A stretch of DNA of 64,000 bases. It comes from Oscheius tipulae (taxonomy: Eukaryota > Nematoda > Chromadorea > Rhabditida > Rhabditidae). The stretch lies in assembly GCA_037178975.1 (NCBI GenBank), contig JASJZH010000002.1, positions 4,526,001-4,590,000 on the forward strand, written 5' to 3'. The notes under the pieces are model-generated. The model saw only the letters and a program-made list of their open reading frames with translations, was not told the DNA's origin and made no database searches. Positions within the stretch are counted from its first letter, which is position 1. Every line of letters begins with the position of its first letter. Shown one piece after another: positions 22,086-33,465 of this stretch. The position numbers and the translations under genes are program-made.

Positions 22086-25000
22086 TACTTGAGCTTCCGC
22101 AGTAGTGCTCCTTGCTTGAGTTTATTCCAATCTCCGAGACCGCAGCTCAATGTCGTCGTCGCGATCGGCTCCTTCTCTCCTCTACTAAGCCACGGCGATC
22201 CATGCTATCAATTGATTCCTCGAAACAATATTATTTTCTACTAATTGCCAACTGTTGTTGCAATCACTCAAAAGCTTGGGAAAGAGCGCGATAAATCGTT
22301 GGTCTTAACAGAATCGGACAATCTATAATTGAACTGGTTTGCCACCCACTAAAGAGAGTCAGTTAGAGCGGGTGGAGGTCGACCACGAGCGCGCCTTCTC
22401 ACCCATTTTCAAGCTGTTTACCGTATTTCCGGTGTAACATCTGTTTCTGTTTGGGACTTTTTGAGCGTCAATCCGTCCCGCAATGGAGATAAACGACCCA
22501 GTCCGCGCCAGCCCTAAAACACCTGGAAGAGTCCCTCAGATTGTGTTCCTTCTCTCCAGAACGGTAGCAGAGTTCCTTGTCTCTGCTATCTACTCTGCTT
22601 TTATCACCTTTATTGAAGTTCTTTACTGTTCTCTCTGCTCCATTATGGCTCTTTAAGACGGCTCTTCAAACATCAATTGGCTCCAATTCTGGAGGTCTCT
22701 TCCATTTCGATCTCCTACCATCGAACAGAATGAGATGAGAACGAACCTGTTCAGAATAGTTTTAGGTTAGAAAGGGATATGACTAGTATCCGGTTGAGAA
22801 GAAGAACGAGACAGTTTCCCTCTCCCAGTAACTTTTATGACGTCCAGTTTCCTCGACAAACTATTTGAGGAATTCTCGCGATAAGACAAAGTCGCCTGAT
22901 AGACCTCCACTGTTGCTTCTGTCCAAACAATGGTGACTTCTGATAGATCAGTTTGCGAAGGATTTTTCGGCAGAAACCTCGTAGTTTGTGACTAATGCAG
23001 GATTCAGTTTTGTGAGGTCTAGCGTATTTCCCCACCTCGATCGGCAATCTCACCCATTCGGACTGAGAGTTTCTCGACCGCTGTCCTCGCTATGAGTCAG
23101 TCCCGATTCACCTGTTCGGCTGGCACATCCAAATTAACGACCCTCAGGACCAGTAATAAGAATGGGAGGACTAGATATAAAGCAGATGTTCTTCTCCTCC
23201 TCTTATCACACCCTAATGCTCTTGTCTTCTCGGAGCGTTCGTCTCTTTCTCTCCACACTTATTGTGTGTGTTGCAACAATTGGTTTCGTGGCCAAGGAAA
23301 CTGTCCCAATCTTTAACTCGCAGATGTTCTCGCAACTGCACTCTCTCCCTCTCCCCCGGGAGTCATTCTCACGTAGTGTCTCTTGATTTAGATGCGTCAG
23401 AAATTGGCATTCCAAATTTCTGAAACGCCCTACTCCCTTCCATGTTATCTTGGCAGGAAACGGCCCGTAAATTCACTGACTCGAAATGCTTACAATCGAG
23501 TACAATCCGCCCTTGTGAAATCGAGAGTTTACTGGCTTTTGAACATGCAGTAGACCTCCTGACTTCCATTGTGAACTGATAAACGCCATTTACAAGTTTA
23601 TGGCTCTTATGACTGGAAGCTGATTGACAGCTTCTTTCGCAAAGCTATGGTGGAGCATAACAAACCACTAAAGATATAACACGGTCGGTCAGAGACTTTC
23701 TGGGTAGATTAAAACAGGAACCATATTACAACGGTTAGGATATTTCGAGCGCTAGAGTTTAGACGTGAAAACTGAAACCTTCGAGCTACGAAAATCCAGA
23801 GGTCAGTAGACGAAGACTGTACATTTGTCCCCCTCGATTTCGCAAGATTCTTTCTAGCTGATGACTGTTAGCAGCGATGATCAGCTCTCTGAACAGACGC
23901 AGACTGTCTCCCGAAGTTATGACCCTGACTCATATGCTAAAAGTACGACACTGTGCCGGTGGGAGTGGTCTAGAGTAAGCTCATCTACCAGATAAGAGTT
24001 CCAGTGCGTCAGAATCCGCCACTGGCATTCCTTGGAATAAAACGCCGATCTTCACCCTTCCTTTTATCAGTTCGAGTAGTTTATCTGTTCTAACAAAAAG
24101 TGTTTGCAAAGTCTGTAGGTTAGTAGAAAACAGTCTTGCCGCGTCATACTTTGCATCTTATCGAATAATGATTTATCGCGGCAAATTCCCTTCTCGCCCG
24201 CGGTCACAAACAAATGCTTGTCAAAAAAGAGGATTTGAGAAAATGTTCATTGGACCCTGTGCCCTCTCTTTTCCTCGTATCTAAATCCCCTTTGCTGCTG
24301 TCACAACTGTATTGCGTCGTCTCGTCGGTACGCCTTTTTCTCTAAAAGCTAGCCGATTTAGATAAAGAGACCTCTTGCACTGTCCCTCACTTTGCTGGCT
24401 AGATCCTCCTCATAGTTTCCTTACATTTATTTGTGGAAATAACAGAAATCTGGCAGTTTATACGGTTACAAACAGCCTCATAAACTGTTGCGGGTAGCCC
24501 ATTAATGCTTCCTAAGATGTTAGAGTGTTCCTACCTGCTTGCTTTTATAAGACAACAGTTCCCTCTTGCCACTTGTCTCTTCTCTGATCGAAGAAGGAAG
24601 CGGGGATGTTTGATAGTTACAGTACTAGAACTATCTACTACAAAATTACTTCCTTGTTTTTTTCCCAAAGTAATGCAACTCAAGGAGGTTCGTTTGATTC
24701 GCCATCACATCCATTATGCCTTTCGGAAACTTCCCTCACAGATGTCAAAAAACTTCGTATACTGTTCGCCCTTGCTAAATATGTCCGCGGTTTCCATCTC
24801 GTCAATCATCTTTTACACTGTTCGGTTACTGATAGGGGTCAGAATCCTCTTAGCTTCCTGTCCTTCGCATTCCTTCCCAATTTCAATCTGTTGGGGGGTG
24901 AAATCAGCCGTGTAACCGAGACACAGTCTCTTCCTGCAATAGAGAACATTTGACCTATTCTATTGACTCTCGGGATTAGATGTGAACGCCAAAACTGAGA

Positions 25001-25959
25001 AAGCCAAACAGAGCCCCTTTTTTGCACAGCTGATCCCTGATTCAAAATTGAACCTTAGGCGGTGACTAACAGCCCTAATATAACGAATTCACGCCCTTTT
25101 TTATTGGACGGCGAACCTGGAAGACACAAAGCATTTCGCTTCCTTATCTCGTTTGACTATTCTTCATTAAACCAACCCATTGCTCCTAGTAAACCTTCCT
25201 CAGGTGATCGCCAGGAGAGATCACCTAGGCGTGGGTATCATTTTCACCTCAACTGACCTCCTCCCGTTGTTCGCTTTGTCGAACAATCTCTGATGAGTTT
25301 CTTTCTTTCTTGATAATGTCGCAGTTCTCTTTTGCACATCTGGGAAGAGGAAAAAGGATCGTAAACAACGTTTTCGCTCCTCGAGTTTTAAATGTTTCCC
25401 TTGTTGACTAGGCTTGTTCTGTGTAGTCGGATTGTCATCTTACACTCTCTCTCTCTCTCTAAGAATCAAAGAGATTCAGAGACGGCTTTGATTTCCGCTT
25501 GAAACCTAGCTGGAGTAGTTCTTGCTTATCGGTCCATAGCTCGCTCTGAAGTATCCTAAACCTCAAAAAGTGGTAGGAGAGAAACACCATCCTGTAGCTA
25601 CAGTTTCCGTTTCTTTTATCTCCGGTACAGTCATTGAAACCCATACTTGAAACAGTCGGGTCTCATGTGCTTCTTGCACGACCTTCATACTGTAAGAAAA
25701 TTTCCCAGAGGTCTTTTTTTTTTACTCCTGTTCCTCCCCTTTCGGTGCTCTGCGATAAGATTCAGCCAGCATTTACGATACCGTAGACCCTTCGGCGACC
25801 TCTCTCCCTTTTCCATTGACTCATTTCGAGATGGTTCTCCTCGCCCCTTCCTTTGAGCAAAAAGACGGGGGAGACATGTCAAAAGACTGATGGTAATCCG
25901 AGCTCTCACACCTCTTGTTTTCATCTCACACTTCGACCTATCGAGAGATTTGCTTCCAG
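22086..25959. other. 3.9-kb stretch without a recognisable gene
   Basis: No frame gives conserved protein segments. Open frames here are short and lack matched splice sites. An open frame from 22483 (start MEINDPVRASPKTPGR, about 57 codons) is hydrophobic in its second half but unsupported. A CT run lies at 25444-25460. The stretch could hold promoters of the flanking genes, small RNAs or a gene of very short exons that I cannot see. Confidence 0.5.
25444..25460. repeat. CT simple repeat
   Basis: Run of alternating C and T in the gene-free 22-26 kb stretch. Confidence 0.9.
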
Positions 25960-27000
25960 ATGCGACAACTGCTTTTCCTCTTAGTGGTGTGTATCCTTTT
26001 CGCCCTCGTGCACAATCTGCCGACTCGGGATCAAGATGGGTCACAGAGACACCATCATCATCACCATCGAAGACATTTGAACACAACCAGAGTGAGCTAT
26101 TTACAATTGGAATCTTCTCTGGGGTCGGGACCAATTGATAAGACGCTTTTATGAGTGTAGAGCTGCCTGTTTTGAGCTATCGAAGAGCACCTGTGTCTAG
26201 AATGTTTTTTCTGGTACGCGAAAGGAAACGGTGGGAGCAAAACTTTCCGGATTTTCAATAAGCTCATTATCGCGAGGGAAAGACAGATGATAACGAGCTT
26301 AGAGACTGGAGGTGACAATAAAGGCGGGTGAAAAGACTCGACAGTTTTCCTTATTCGAGTGATGTGAATAGGTTGGAAGTGGCTGGGTGCACCTAGGATA
26401 AATAGCTTGCAATTTCAGCGTCACCACCGCCAGATCCCGCACTACCCTGAACGAAACGAGAAGAATCCCGGATATTGTGCTATGCACGAGCATCACGTTC
26501 TTTGTGGACCTGAGAAGCATTGCGACAAGAGCTGTGACAATCTCTACAGGTAACTTGGTTCCTTTTCCAAACAACAGTCCTTTCAGTCCTCCCAACTGCT
26601 TCCACGACTCCCTCAACCCGAAGTGCTATTCTCCTCGATGTCTCTGTAACGAAGGCTTCGTTCGCAGTCCAAACGGTAACTGCATCCGACCGGCCCGCTG
26701 TCCTAACCGCTACTCGGAGCCTGAGGTGAGTTGGCGATAATCTTTGGTGATTGACAGTTTACGACCCTAATCAGAGCTCATTAAGCTCCTTTATGTGTCT
26801 CTCGGTATGCGGGTTCTCTGTGTTGAAAAGAGTGATTGACAGGTCAGATAAAAGGACGCGCTGAGATAAAAAAAACAAGGAAGCTATTCTATGTTTTTCA
26901 GAGAGACTCGAACGACATTCTGATCGACTTCCGTCCCATGCAGTTCAGGCATCACAAGGTCCGTCGAGTCCGACACAGGAAGCCCACCCATCTCTGGTAG
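25960..27000 (+). CDS. Secreted His-rich protein with a TIL (trypsin-inhibitor-like) domain
   Basis: Four exons. Exon 1 starts directly after a CTTCCAG acceptor: signal peptide MRQLLFLLVVCILFALVHN, then a polar segment with six consecutive histidines. Two middle exons (26419-26550 region and 26587-26725) hold a ten-cysteine TIL domain: GYCAMHEHHVLCG, HCDKSCDNLY, NCFHD, KCYSPRCLCNEGFVRSPNGN and CIRPARCPN. This is the Ascaris-type serine protease inhibitor fold. The final exon reads DSNDILIDFRPMQFRHHK followed by a basic tail RKPTHLW. Splice phases agree. His and Arg runs flank the inhibitor domain on both sides, which is unusual. The target protease cannot be inferred. Confidence 0.75.
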
Positions 27001-27241
27001 TCGGCCGATCTGTGTATTAAGCACTCCCCAACCTCATAGTATTACTCCGAACCATAATAACTGTCTGCTCAACGAGCGAATGAGGGCTTCCCTTCCGAAA
27101 AAAAAAAACACTGCTGGCTTTAAGTTTCCCTCCTTTTTTGCTTCGTGTAGCCTGTAAATATCCAAAAAAAATAACCAAATAAACCTATTTTCCTGTCTAT
27201 CTTGAGAGTTATCTCCACGTGGCCTGACCCTCCATAAAGTT

Positions 27242-27955
27242 TCATTTCTGGGACAATTTGTCTGTGAAGAGGATTGCTCGAAGGATTTGGTGCATTGTCG
27301 AGTGAAGAGCATTGCTCACCTCGTCCGTTATCGCGCCGACCTGAGCTTTACTTTCGTAGAAAGGTTCGAATCTTACCATGAACTCTGAGAACTCTGCGAA
27401 GATGAGTTCGGTTCTAGTCTTTCTCTCGTTCAGACCCAGGGTTCGGCTGTTCTTCATTGCGTCCATATGAGCCATTGTGTAGTGGGCCTGGAACAATTGA
27501 TCTGAACCAATCGAAAATCTACATGATGTTTCTCGCAGACTTCCTGCTTCCTTTTGTGATTTGAACCAACCTTTTCAGCGACTTCCTGCATCCTCTCGTC
27601 CTGCCCCAACTTGAGAAGAATGGCCTCTGTCTTATATGCTTGCCACGACTCCTGCACCTCCGTTCTCAAAGTTCCAATCAAGACGTCCAGTTCGGTCACC
27701 TAGGTGATATAGTTATTGATAACAAAAGCTCTTTGCCAACCTTCCTTCCCGCACTAATACTCGGTGTTTTGTAGATGGCCATAAATTGCTCGATGACCTC
27801 GTGAGTCGCGTTCATGAGAAACTTTGGTTTGGGTGGTGGGTCGAGGGAGACCTAAAGGAAGTTTTTAGGTTAAAGAGTAGACCAACCTCTTCCAGATTGA
27901 AAACTTTGATGAAACTGCAACTGACAAGAGGAAATAAGGCGAGTAGAAAGAGCAT
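27242..27955 (-). CDS. Secreted SXP/RAL-2-like protein (DUF148 type)
   Basis: Signal peptide MLFLLALFPLVSCSF, then a helical body: PPPKPKFLMNATHEVIEQFM, AIYKTPSISAGR, LIGTLRTEVQESWQAYKTEA, LGLNERKTRTELIFAEFSEF and a tail ending FTDKLSQK. The PxFL...A..E...F..I pattern followed by a second helical half is the SXP/RAL-2 architecture of nematode secreted proteins. Four exons with 40-60 bp introns. Faces the next gene, also SXP/RAL-2-like, across a 337-bp gap, so the two are divergent neighbours that probably arose by inverted duplication, though they have diverged strongly. Function of the family is poorly known; metal binding has been reported for some members. Confidence 0.55.
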
Positions 27956-28292
27956 TGTTCGTAGAAGGAGAGAGTAACCAATACCCGAGGAATTAGTGGC
28001 TGTCGGACACAAACATTCGACGAATCATCTCCTCTCGTACACAAACTGTACGAACATTAATCCGCTAACCAAAAGAGAGGAAGACTTTCTCCCTCTTCTA
28101 GATTGGTCATTCTGCCGGTTCTCTTGAGTTGCCACTTCTAAAAATGTCCCCCATCCCAGCCCGAGAGACGACCGGTCCATGGCGCACAGTTCTGTTTTGG
28201 CAGATCTCCCTAATTGGCCCTCGAGGGCCAACCCCCTCTCAGGACATAAAAGAGAGGAAGAACGCTTGTTCGGATCTCACTTTCCCCTCACA
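27956..28292. promoter_or_regulatory. Shared intergenic region of the divergent SXP/RAL-2-like pair
   Basis: 337 bp between two divergent start codons, so it must contain both promoters. GACATAAAAGAG at 28243-28254 is TATA-like and lies about 40 bp before the plus-strand ATG. Confidence 0.4.
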
Positions 28293-29659
28293 ATGCTCCT
28301 TCCTATTCTACTTCCAACTATCGTCGTTGCACAATGGGGAATTGGTCAGCAATCACAGCAACAACAGCAACTCTTTGGAGGACAGTTCCCACAGCTACAG
28401 TCTGCTCAAATGCCGTCGCAGTCTTTTGGAGGATATCCTCAGCAGAACTTTGGCCTGGGTGAGTTTATTATTAGACTCTGTATTTCTTTCCTTACCTCCT
28501 GACTCTTGGTTCGTTCGGATCAGTTCTTCCATTTTTGATCTACCTTGAGAAATTTTTGCTGAAATTGCATACTGTCTTCAGCTAGTGATGCACAGAATAT
28601 TGCCCTGCCTCTAACAGACGTGTGAGTAGTTTCAACCAACGATACCATTTTCAGGCCTTTTCAACCAGCAGCAACAGGTGGGGGATAACTCTCGATTTGG
28701 ATCATCACTAATCCGACCCTCGATGATGGGTTATGGTGGGTTTAACCTGCCTAACTCGGCCATGAACAGTCCCGAAACCGGTTAGATCTGCAACAAAATC
28801 AAACAAACAGAATATGTGTAGGCTACCCTGGACAGATGCCACAGATGCAAATGAACATCCAGGGAGGGTATCCTTTCCCGGGAATGATGTCTGGAGTCCC
28901 TACTGCTATGGGAATGGGAAGATTTCCGAATCAGATGAGTCCGATGAACATGCCTCGTCCATTTGGGCAGTTCCAAGCTGATTCCGTGAATAACGATGTA
29001 CAGAAACCGGTAGGCGATTGTGAGAGCAGAATATCAACAAGTTTTAAGGTTTCTGCGTCTGAGCCTACCAGAATCATTCCACCATTCATGAGAACAGCTA
29101 CGCCTCAACAACTAGAAGCCTTTTATGCGATCGTCCAGAATCCGGTTTGGTCTCCGTCTGAGAAACAATTGAAGATTGAAGAGTTTATCCGATCGATGGA
29201 CACCAGTACTCAAGTAGGGTTTCTTTTATGAAATTCTCACTGACAATAATAGAACACGTTCGCGTCCTACTCTCGAGCCACACAAAGTGAGTCCGATTCC
29301 AAACGTCAAAAAGTTCACAAGCTGGTGGACCAGATGACGCCTGAGGCGCAAGTCCAGTTCCAGAAGGTTGGTTTTGTTGTCAGCGATTACTGTCCGTCGG
29401 TTGAGTGACAACTAGATTGACCCCCAGTTGTGGTCACTCCAGTTATGACATATCCGGTAACCGGACGGCAGGTTGGCGGTCAGTTGCCCATTCGTGATGT
29501 AACAGAATAGAGAGTAACATGGAAATGTTTTAGGTCTCGGCCCTGATGACCAATCCTCAATTGAATGAGACGGAACGTCTTCAGAAAATCCAAGATGTCT
29601 ACTCAAAAATACCTGACAACATCAAGAAGGAATTCGACGAAAAACTGACAAATCTCTGA
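28293..29659 (+). CDS. Secreted SXP/RAL-2-like protein with Gln/Met/Gly-rich N-terminal region
   Basis: Signal peptide MLLPILLPTIVVAQW leads into a low-complexity region rich in Q, G, M, P and F (QQSQQQQQLFGGQF, MPQMQMNIQGGYPFPGMM). The C-terminal half is an SXP/RAL-2 (DUF148) domain: RIIPPFMRTATPQQLEAFYA, WSPSEKQLKIEEFIRSMD, ASYSRATQSES, LVDQMTPEAQVQFQKVSA, NETERLQKIQDVYSKIPD and the end KKEFDEKLTNL. The paired 'Pro-Pro-Phe...' and 'Leu...Gln..' helical halves fit the family well. About seven exons. Divergent partner of the gene at 27242-27955. Confidence 0.65.
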
Positions 29660-29704
29660 TCTCTGTGCTTGTACTTTCATTTGACCGGTATAAATTAATT
29701 GATC

Positions 29705-32048
29705 CTAAACTTCCAGATACCTCGCGTCCATACCCCAATCCTTGGCCAGCTGACTAAAATAGCGCTCCGTTGCCAGTCTCTGAAAGTATAGGAATTCCAG
29801 CCGAATCGGAAAGAAACATACAGCATCAGCAACAGGATCGCCCATTCGAGAAAGACTTCTCTCTGGCTCCACCTCGTTGTGACGGATTCTTGCCCAAAGC
29901 TTCTTCACTCCAATTCGCCATTCCTCGTTGTAATGGAAAAGAGCCAAAGGAGTTAGAATCCCGTATCTGAAAGATCTCTGTTGTAAATCTTTGTCAGTTT
30001 CAGCCAGCCTCCAGATCTGGGCTCAAACAATAAAGTTTAGCTCACTCAAGTAGCCGTAGATCAATTGGGAAAACACAGAGAGTATGACAATTCAATCTCT
30101 CTACTACTAAAATACGATGATGTCTGTCAGTCCGTCCGTCCGTGAGAACAAAACAAAAGAGAGCAACTTATGTTGTTCAGAAGTTTTGTTGTTCAGAAAA
30201 AGCTATCGCATGAATTGGGTGGCAAGTCAAGTCGCTCCAGAATTTTGATTTTGCCGCAGTACCACTGGGAGTCGCGAACTGGACTTGATGGTTTTGCAAA
30301 AAGACTCTCCAACTGACTGTCCCTCCGGTCTTTGAGAAAACTTCCGGGGGACAAAAGATAGATCTCGAAGAGAGATGAACTACTTTTTAGAAAGAAGTCT
30401 TGAAGCAATAGTCCTTACAGTGCCGCAGAGATGTTGAAGGAGACGTGCAACCAATTCCTCAAATACACGTCGTTATCGATTTCCTCTGCCGACATGAAAG
30501 AGCAACATAGCAGAGAGAAGAAGATGAACAGGACTATCCCCTTTTTGAAGAGCTAAAGATCTCCGATTAATGTTTCTCTTTCGAATAAACCGTGGTCACT
30601 GCGAGATTCTCCGCAAGCTGATAGCGTTCACTGAGATTGTAGTGAGATGTTGCAGAGAATGAGTCGACGCATTCTTCGAATTTCTTCTGGTTCAAAAGAG
30701 CAGTGATATGGCAAAGCTGAAGGCTGTTTTGAACGGATCTGTACTTAACAGGATTACCACAAATGATAGTGCGTTTGTAAAAACGAAGGAAATGAGAATC
30801 GGCCAGACGGATATCACTTCTGAATGTGATAAGATCAAACTGACGAGAGAGAGAAATACTGACCGAGAACAAAAAAAGAAGCAGACATGTAGCTGACTGT
30901 GTGCATAAGTATTGTCAGAATATAGCCTATACTCTTCCTCTGTTTATTCTCGTAGTCTTTTAGGTAAACCGTCGCGAAGACCCGTTCAATCATGGCAAAA
31001 ATTGAGAAGTAGAAGGCGATGAAGATGAGATAGGAACGGACACAACAGGCTATTGTGAAGACTGGATCGTCTTTCAGTGTTTCTGGAAGATAGGGTATAG
31101 AACCAAACAGGACAAAGTTCTGTGACTGTCTCTCAATCCCGATCAGTCGACTCTTTCCTCCATAATGTACAGTTCCCTTTGAGAGCTGAACTCTCGGGAT
31201 GCTAGTAATTTGAGACAGGCAAACGCAAGTCTATCTTACCTTCCGACTCTAGAAACATTTTGATAATAAGTACAATCCTAGCTGCCATTTGAAATGGATA
31301 CTGTACGAAAACGTGTTTCATCAGGATTCCCAGGTTCGGATGATACTGTTTGGTGAAGAACAGGAGATAGATGCATAGTAGACACAGAGGATAACTGAAT
31401 GAGAGTATTCTAGGAGAACTAAAACTTCACGTACCTCGCGACGAGAAGAATGAGTTCAACTACAAAAACCTTTTTTATCCAAAGATCGGACCAGTCACCA
31501 GTGTGGTGGATGAAAGTGATCAGGTGCATCCGAGAGATCTGGAAACGGAAAACAATGCATTACGGAGAAAAGAATGGAGCTTAAGAGTCCGAGACTTTTT
31601 CGAAAACGGAAGCTGTTCAACCCTAGACGAGGTTTTATGCCGTCGAAGCAATGAAACACGGATCGAGACGATTAATGAGAGTTCGAGAAAAAGAGCGGAA
31701 GAGCATGAGTACCGCCTCTAATAACACCTAATTGACGTCCTGTTTTGTAGTTTTTGACCGGAAGATACCAATATAGTCCAGAGAAACTCTTTCTACAAAA
31801 TTAATCGGGAGCGTGTTCACAAGAGGGAAATGTGAGTAACAGTGTCTCGAAAAAGCCGTGGCTCACTTCAGTCTAATCTGTTTTCTGGCTAAAATCATCG
31901 GAAATGTTGAAAAGAACGCATAAACATTCTCGGTTGATGTATGTCTTGTCCCGATTGCCCTCGACAGCAGCGTCAGGAGACAGAATATGGGAACCGGGAG
32001 GGAAGATTTGAAGTCTATTGAGCTAATGCAATAATCTGACGAATTCAA
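29705..32048 (-). CDS. Nematode serpentine chemoreceptor, Sre-like
   Basis: Seven-transmembrane receptor in many small exons. Starts MNSSDYCISSIDFKSSLPVP followed by FCLLTLLSRA. Membrane segments include VFVVELILLVAR, YPLCLLCIYLLFF, FIAFYFSIFAMIERVFATVY and IGYILTILMHTVSYMSASFF. Then come KGIVLFIFFSLLCCSFM and TPLALFHYNEEWRIGVKKLW. ERVFATVYLKDYENKQR after the third helix, the NLSERYQLAENL motif before the sixth and a C-tail with TERYFSQLAKDWG are typical of the Sra-superfamily class e. A 54-bp intron in the tail removes an otherwise odd insertion. Ends MDARYLEV. Exon joins in the middle were not all resolved, and the N-terminal exon is the least certain. Confidence 0.65.
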
Positions 32049-32846
32049 TGGAACAATTCATCTTTTGAGTCAGATTTTGGGGGTGTTTATGTCTTCGAAA
32101 GATGTTTAATCTTGCTATTGTTCAATAGGAGATTAGGAGCAGTCACGTAGTATCAGCTTGAAGCAATTCTTCGAAAAAACTGATAGACGAATCACTAGGA
32201 AAGTATAGATGCTTGACAAGAACGTGACATTCATGGGTGGCCAATAAACAGTGTTAGAGCAGGTATTTCTGGATAGTCATGCTTGTACTCTCCAGAGGAG
32301 TCTCTCGAAATTACTTTCCTGGTATAGAAATTCTAGAAAAACACAACTTGAAATGATTTCTGTTGTTTCGTGGATCTTATCAAGAGAAAGTCGCTTGGTT
32401 CAGTTACTATAAGCGATCGGTGATAGTCTTCTCCTCTTTTGGTAGTCTCTCACTTTTCCAACAAGATGAGTTGTTCTTCCTCCATTCGTCGAACTAGACC
32501 GACAGCGCCACTTTATGAGACACTCAATGACTACTTCCAGCAAAACACTATTGCTCAACCACAACCAGAAGAGTTCGGAAGAAATAGTTCAGCGGAAGAT
32601 CAGTACTGAGAAAGTATATAAAGCTCATTGTTTTCGAAACTGTACGCGATCGATACTCTCCCCTAGATTCGCCCACTGTTCATTCCACCCGTCTCCGCGT
32701 GTACACCTGTGGCGCCAAAATCTTTATTCGAAAAGGACGCTAGGCCACTTATCACCCTGAGAGATCTGCTAGTGAGATCAAAAAAAAACGAAAAGATGTG
32801 GCCCTGAAGAGGGCCGTTGGGTTATGAATTAGGGGACAAAAGCTGT
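32049..32846. other. Intergenic, one small ORF
   Basis: 798 bp between the receptor and histone H1. Only the 46-codon ORF at 32466-32606 looks possible; the rest shows nothing. Confidence 0.4.
32466..32606 (+). CDS. Possible 46-residue protein
   Basis: ORF starting MSCSSSIRRTRPTAPLYETL and ending NSSAEDQY, polar and without a signal peptide. The ATG follows CTTTTCCAACAAG. No family recognised and no splice partner found. It could equally be chance. Confidence 0.2.
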
Positions 32847-33465
32847 TTAAGCTTTGACAGCCTTGGGAGCCTTCTTGGCCTTGGGGGCCTTGGGCTTAGC
32901 GGCAGCCTTCTTCTTAGGAGACTTGGCCTTCTTAGGAGACTTCGGCTTGGCCGCGGCCTTGGTAGTAGTCTTCTTGGCAGCAGCCTTCTTCTTGGGCGAC
33001 TTGGGCTTCTTTTCTCCCTTGGGGGCGGCAGTCTTCTTCACAGTCTTGGTTTTCTTGGGAGCCATATTGGTAACAGCCTTCTTGGGGGCAGCTTTGACCT
33101 TCTCAGCCAGACGGAAAGATCCGGAAGCTCCAATTCCTTTGGTCTGCTTCAGTTCTCCCTTAGTGACACCCTTCTTCAAGGCTGCACGAAGACGGGCATT
33201 GATCTGAGAGTCATCCGGTGAGATTGGACTCTGACTACAATAATACCTGGTTAGCGTTGTCTCCGAGCTTGTAGTGAGAGGTCAGGTACTTGCTGATGGC
33301 GGAGCGAGAGCTTCCATTTCTCTCCTTCAAGTCGGTAACGGCCTTCTTGATCATGGCAGCGTAGGTGGGATGGCTGGGGGCAGCCTTGGCAGCCTTAGGG
33401 GCCTTGGGAGCCTTGACCTTGGTGGCCTTCGCGGGAGCAGGAGCAGCAACAGTGGTGTCAGACAT
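32847..33465 (-). CDS. Linker histone H1
   Basis: Chromatin linker histone. An Ala/Lys/Pro N-tail ([20 protein letters not shown]) is followed by the winged-helix globular domain [54 protein letters not shown] and [10 protein letters not shown]. The long C-tail has repeated SPKK and KKAAAKP units and ends KAPKAVKA. One 43-bp intron (GTATTATTG to CTCTCAG) joins DNANQ to INARLR in phase 0. An intron and the absence of a stem-loop in the sequence seen suggest a polyadenylated, replication-independent type. The reverse strand also has a long Leu/Gly-rich open frame, which is only the antisense of this Lys/Ala-rich gene. Confidence 0.95.

Noticed and set aside
24505-24953. 136-codon and 115-codon overlapping plus-strand ORFs
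   Set aside because: No splice context, no recognisable motif, and the two overlap in different frames; consistent with chance.
27355-27380. GGTTCGAATC resembling a tRNA B box
   Set aside because: No A box or acceptor stem around it; it lies in an exon of the SXP/RAL-2-like gene.
32854-33207. Long plus-strand Leu/Gly/Ala-rich open frames
   Set aside because: They are the antisense of the Lys/Ala-rich histone H1 gene.
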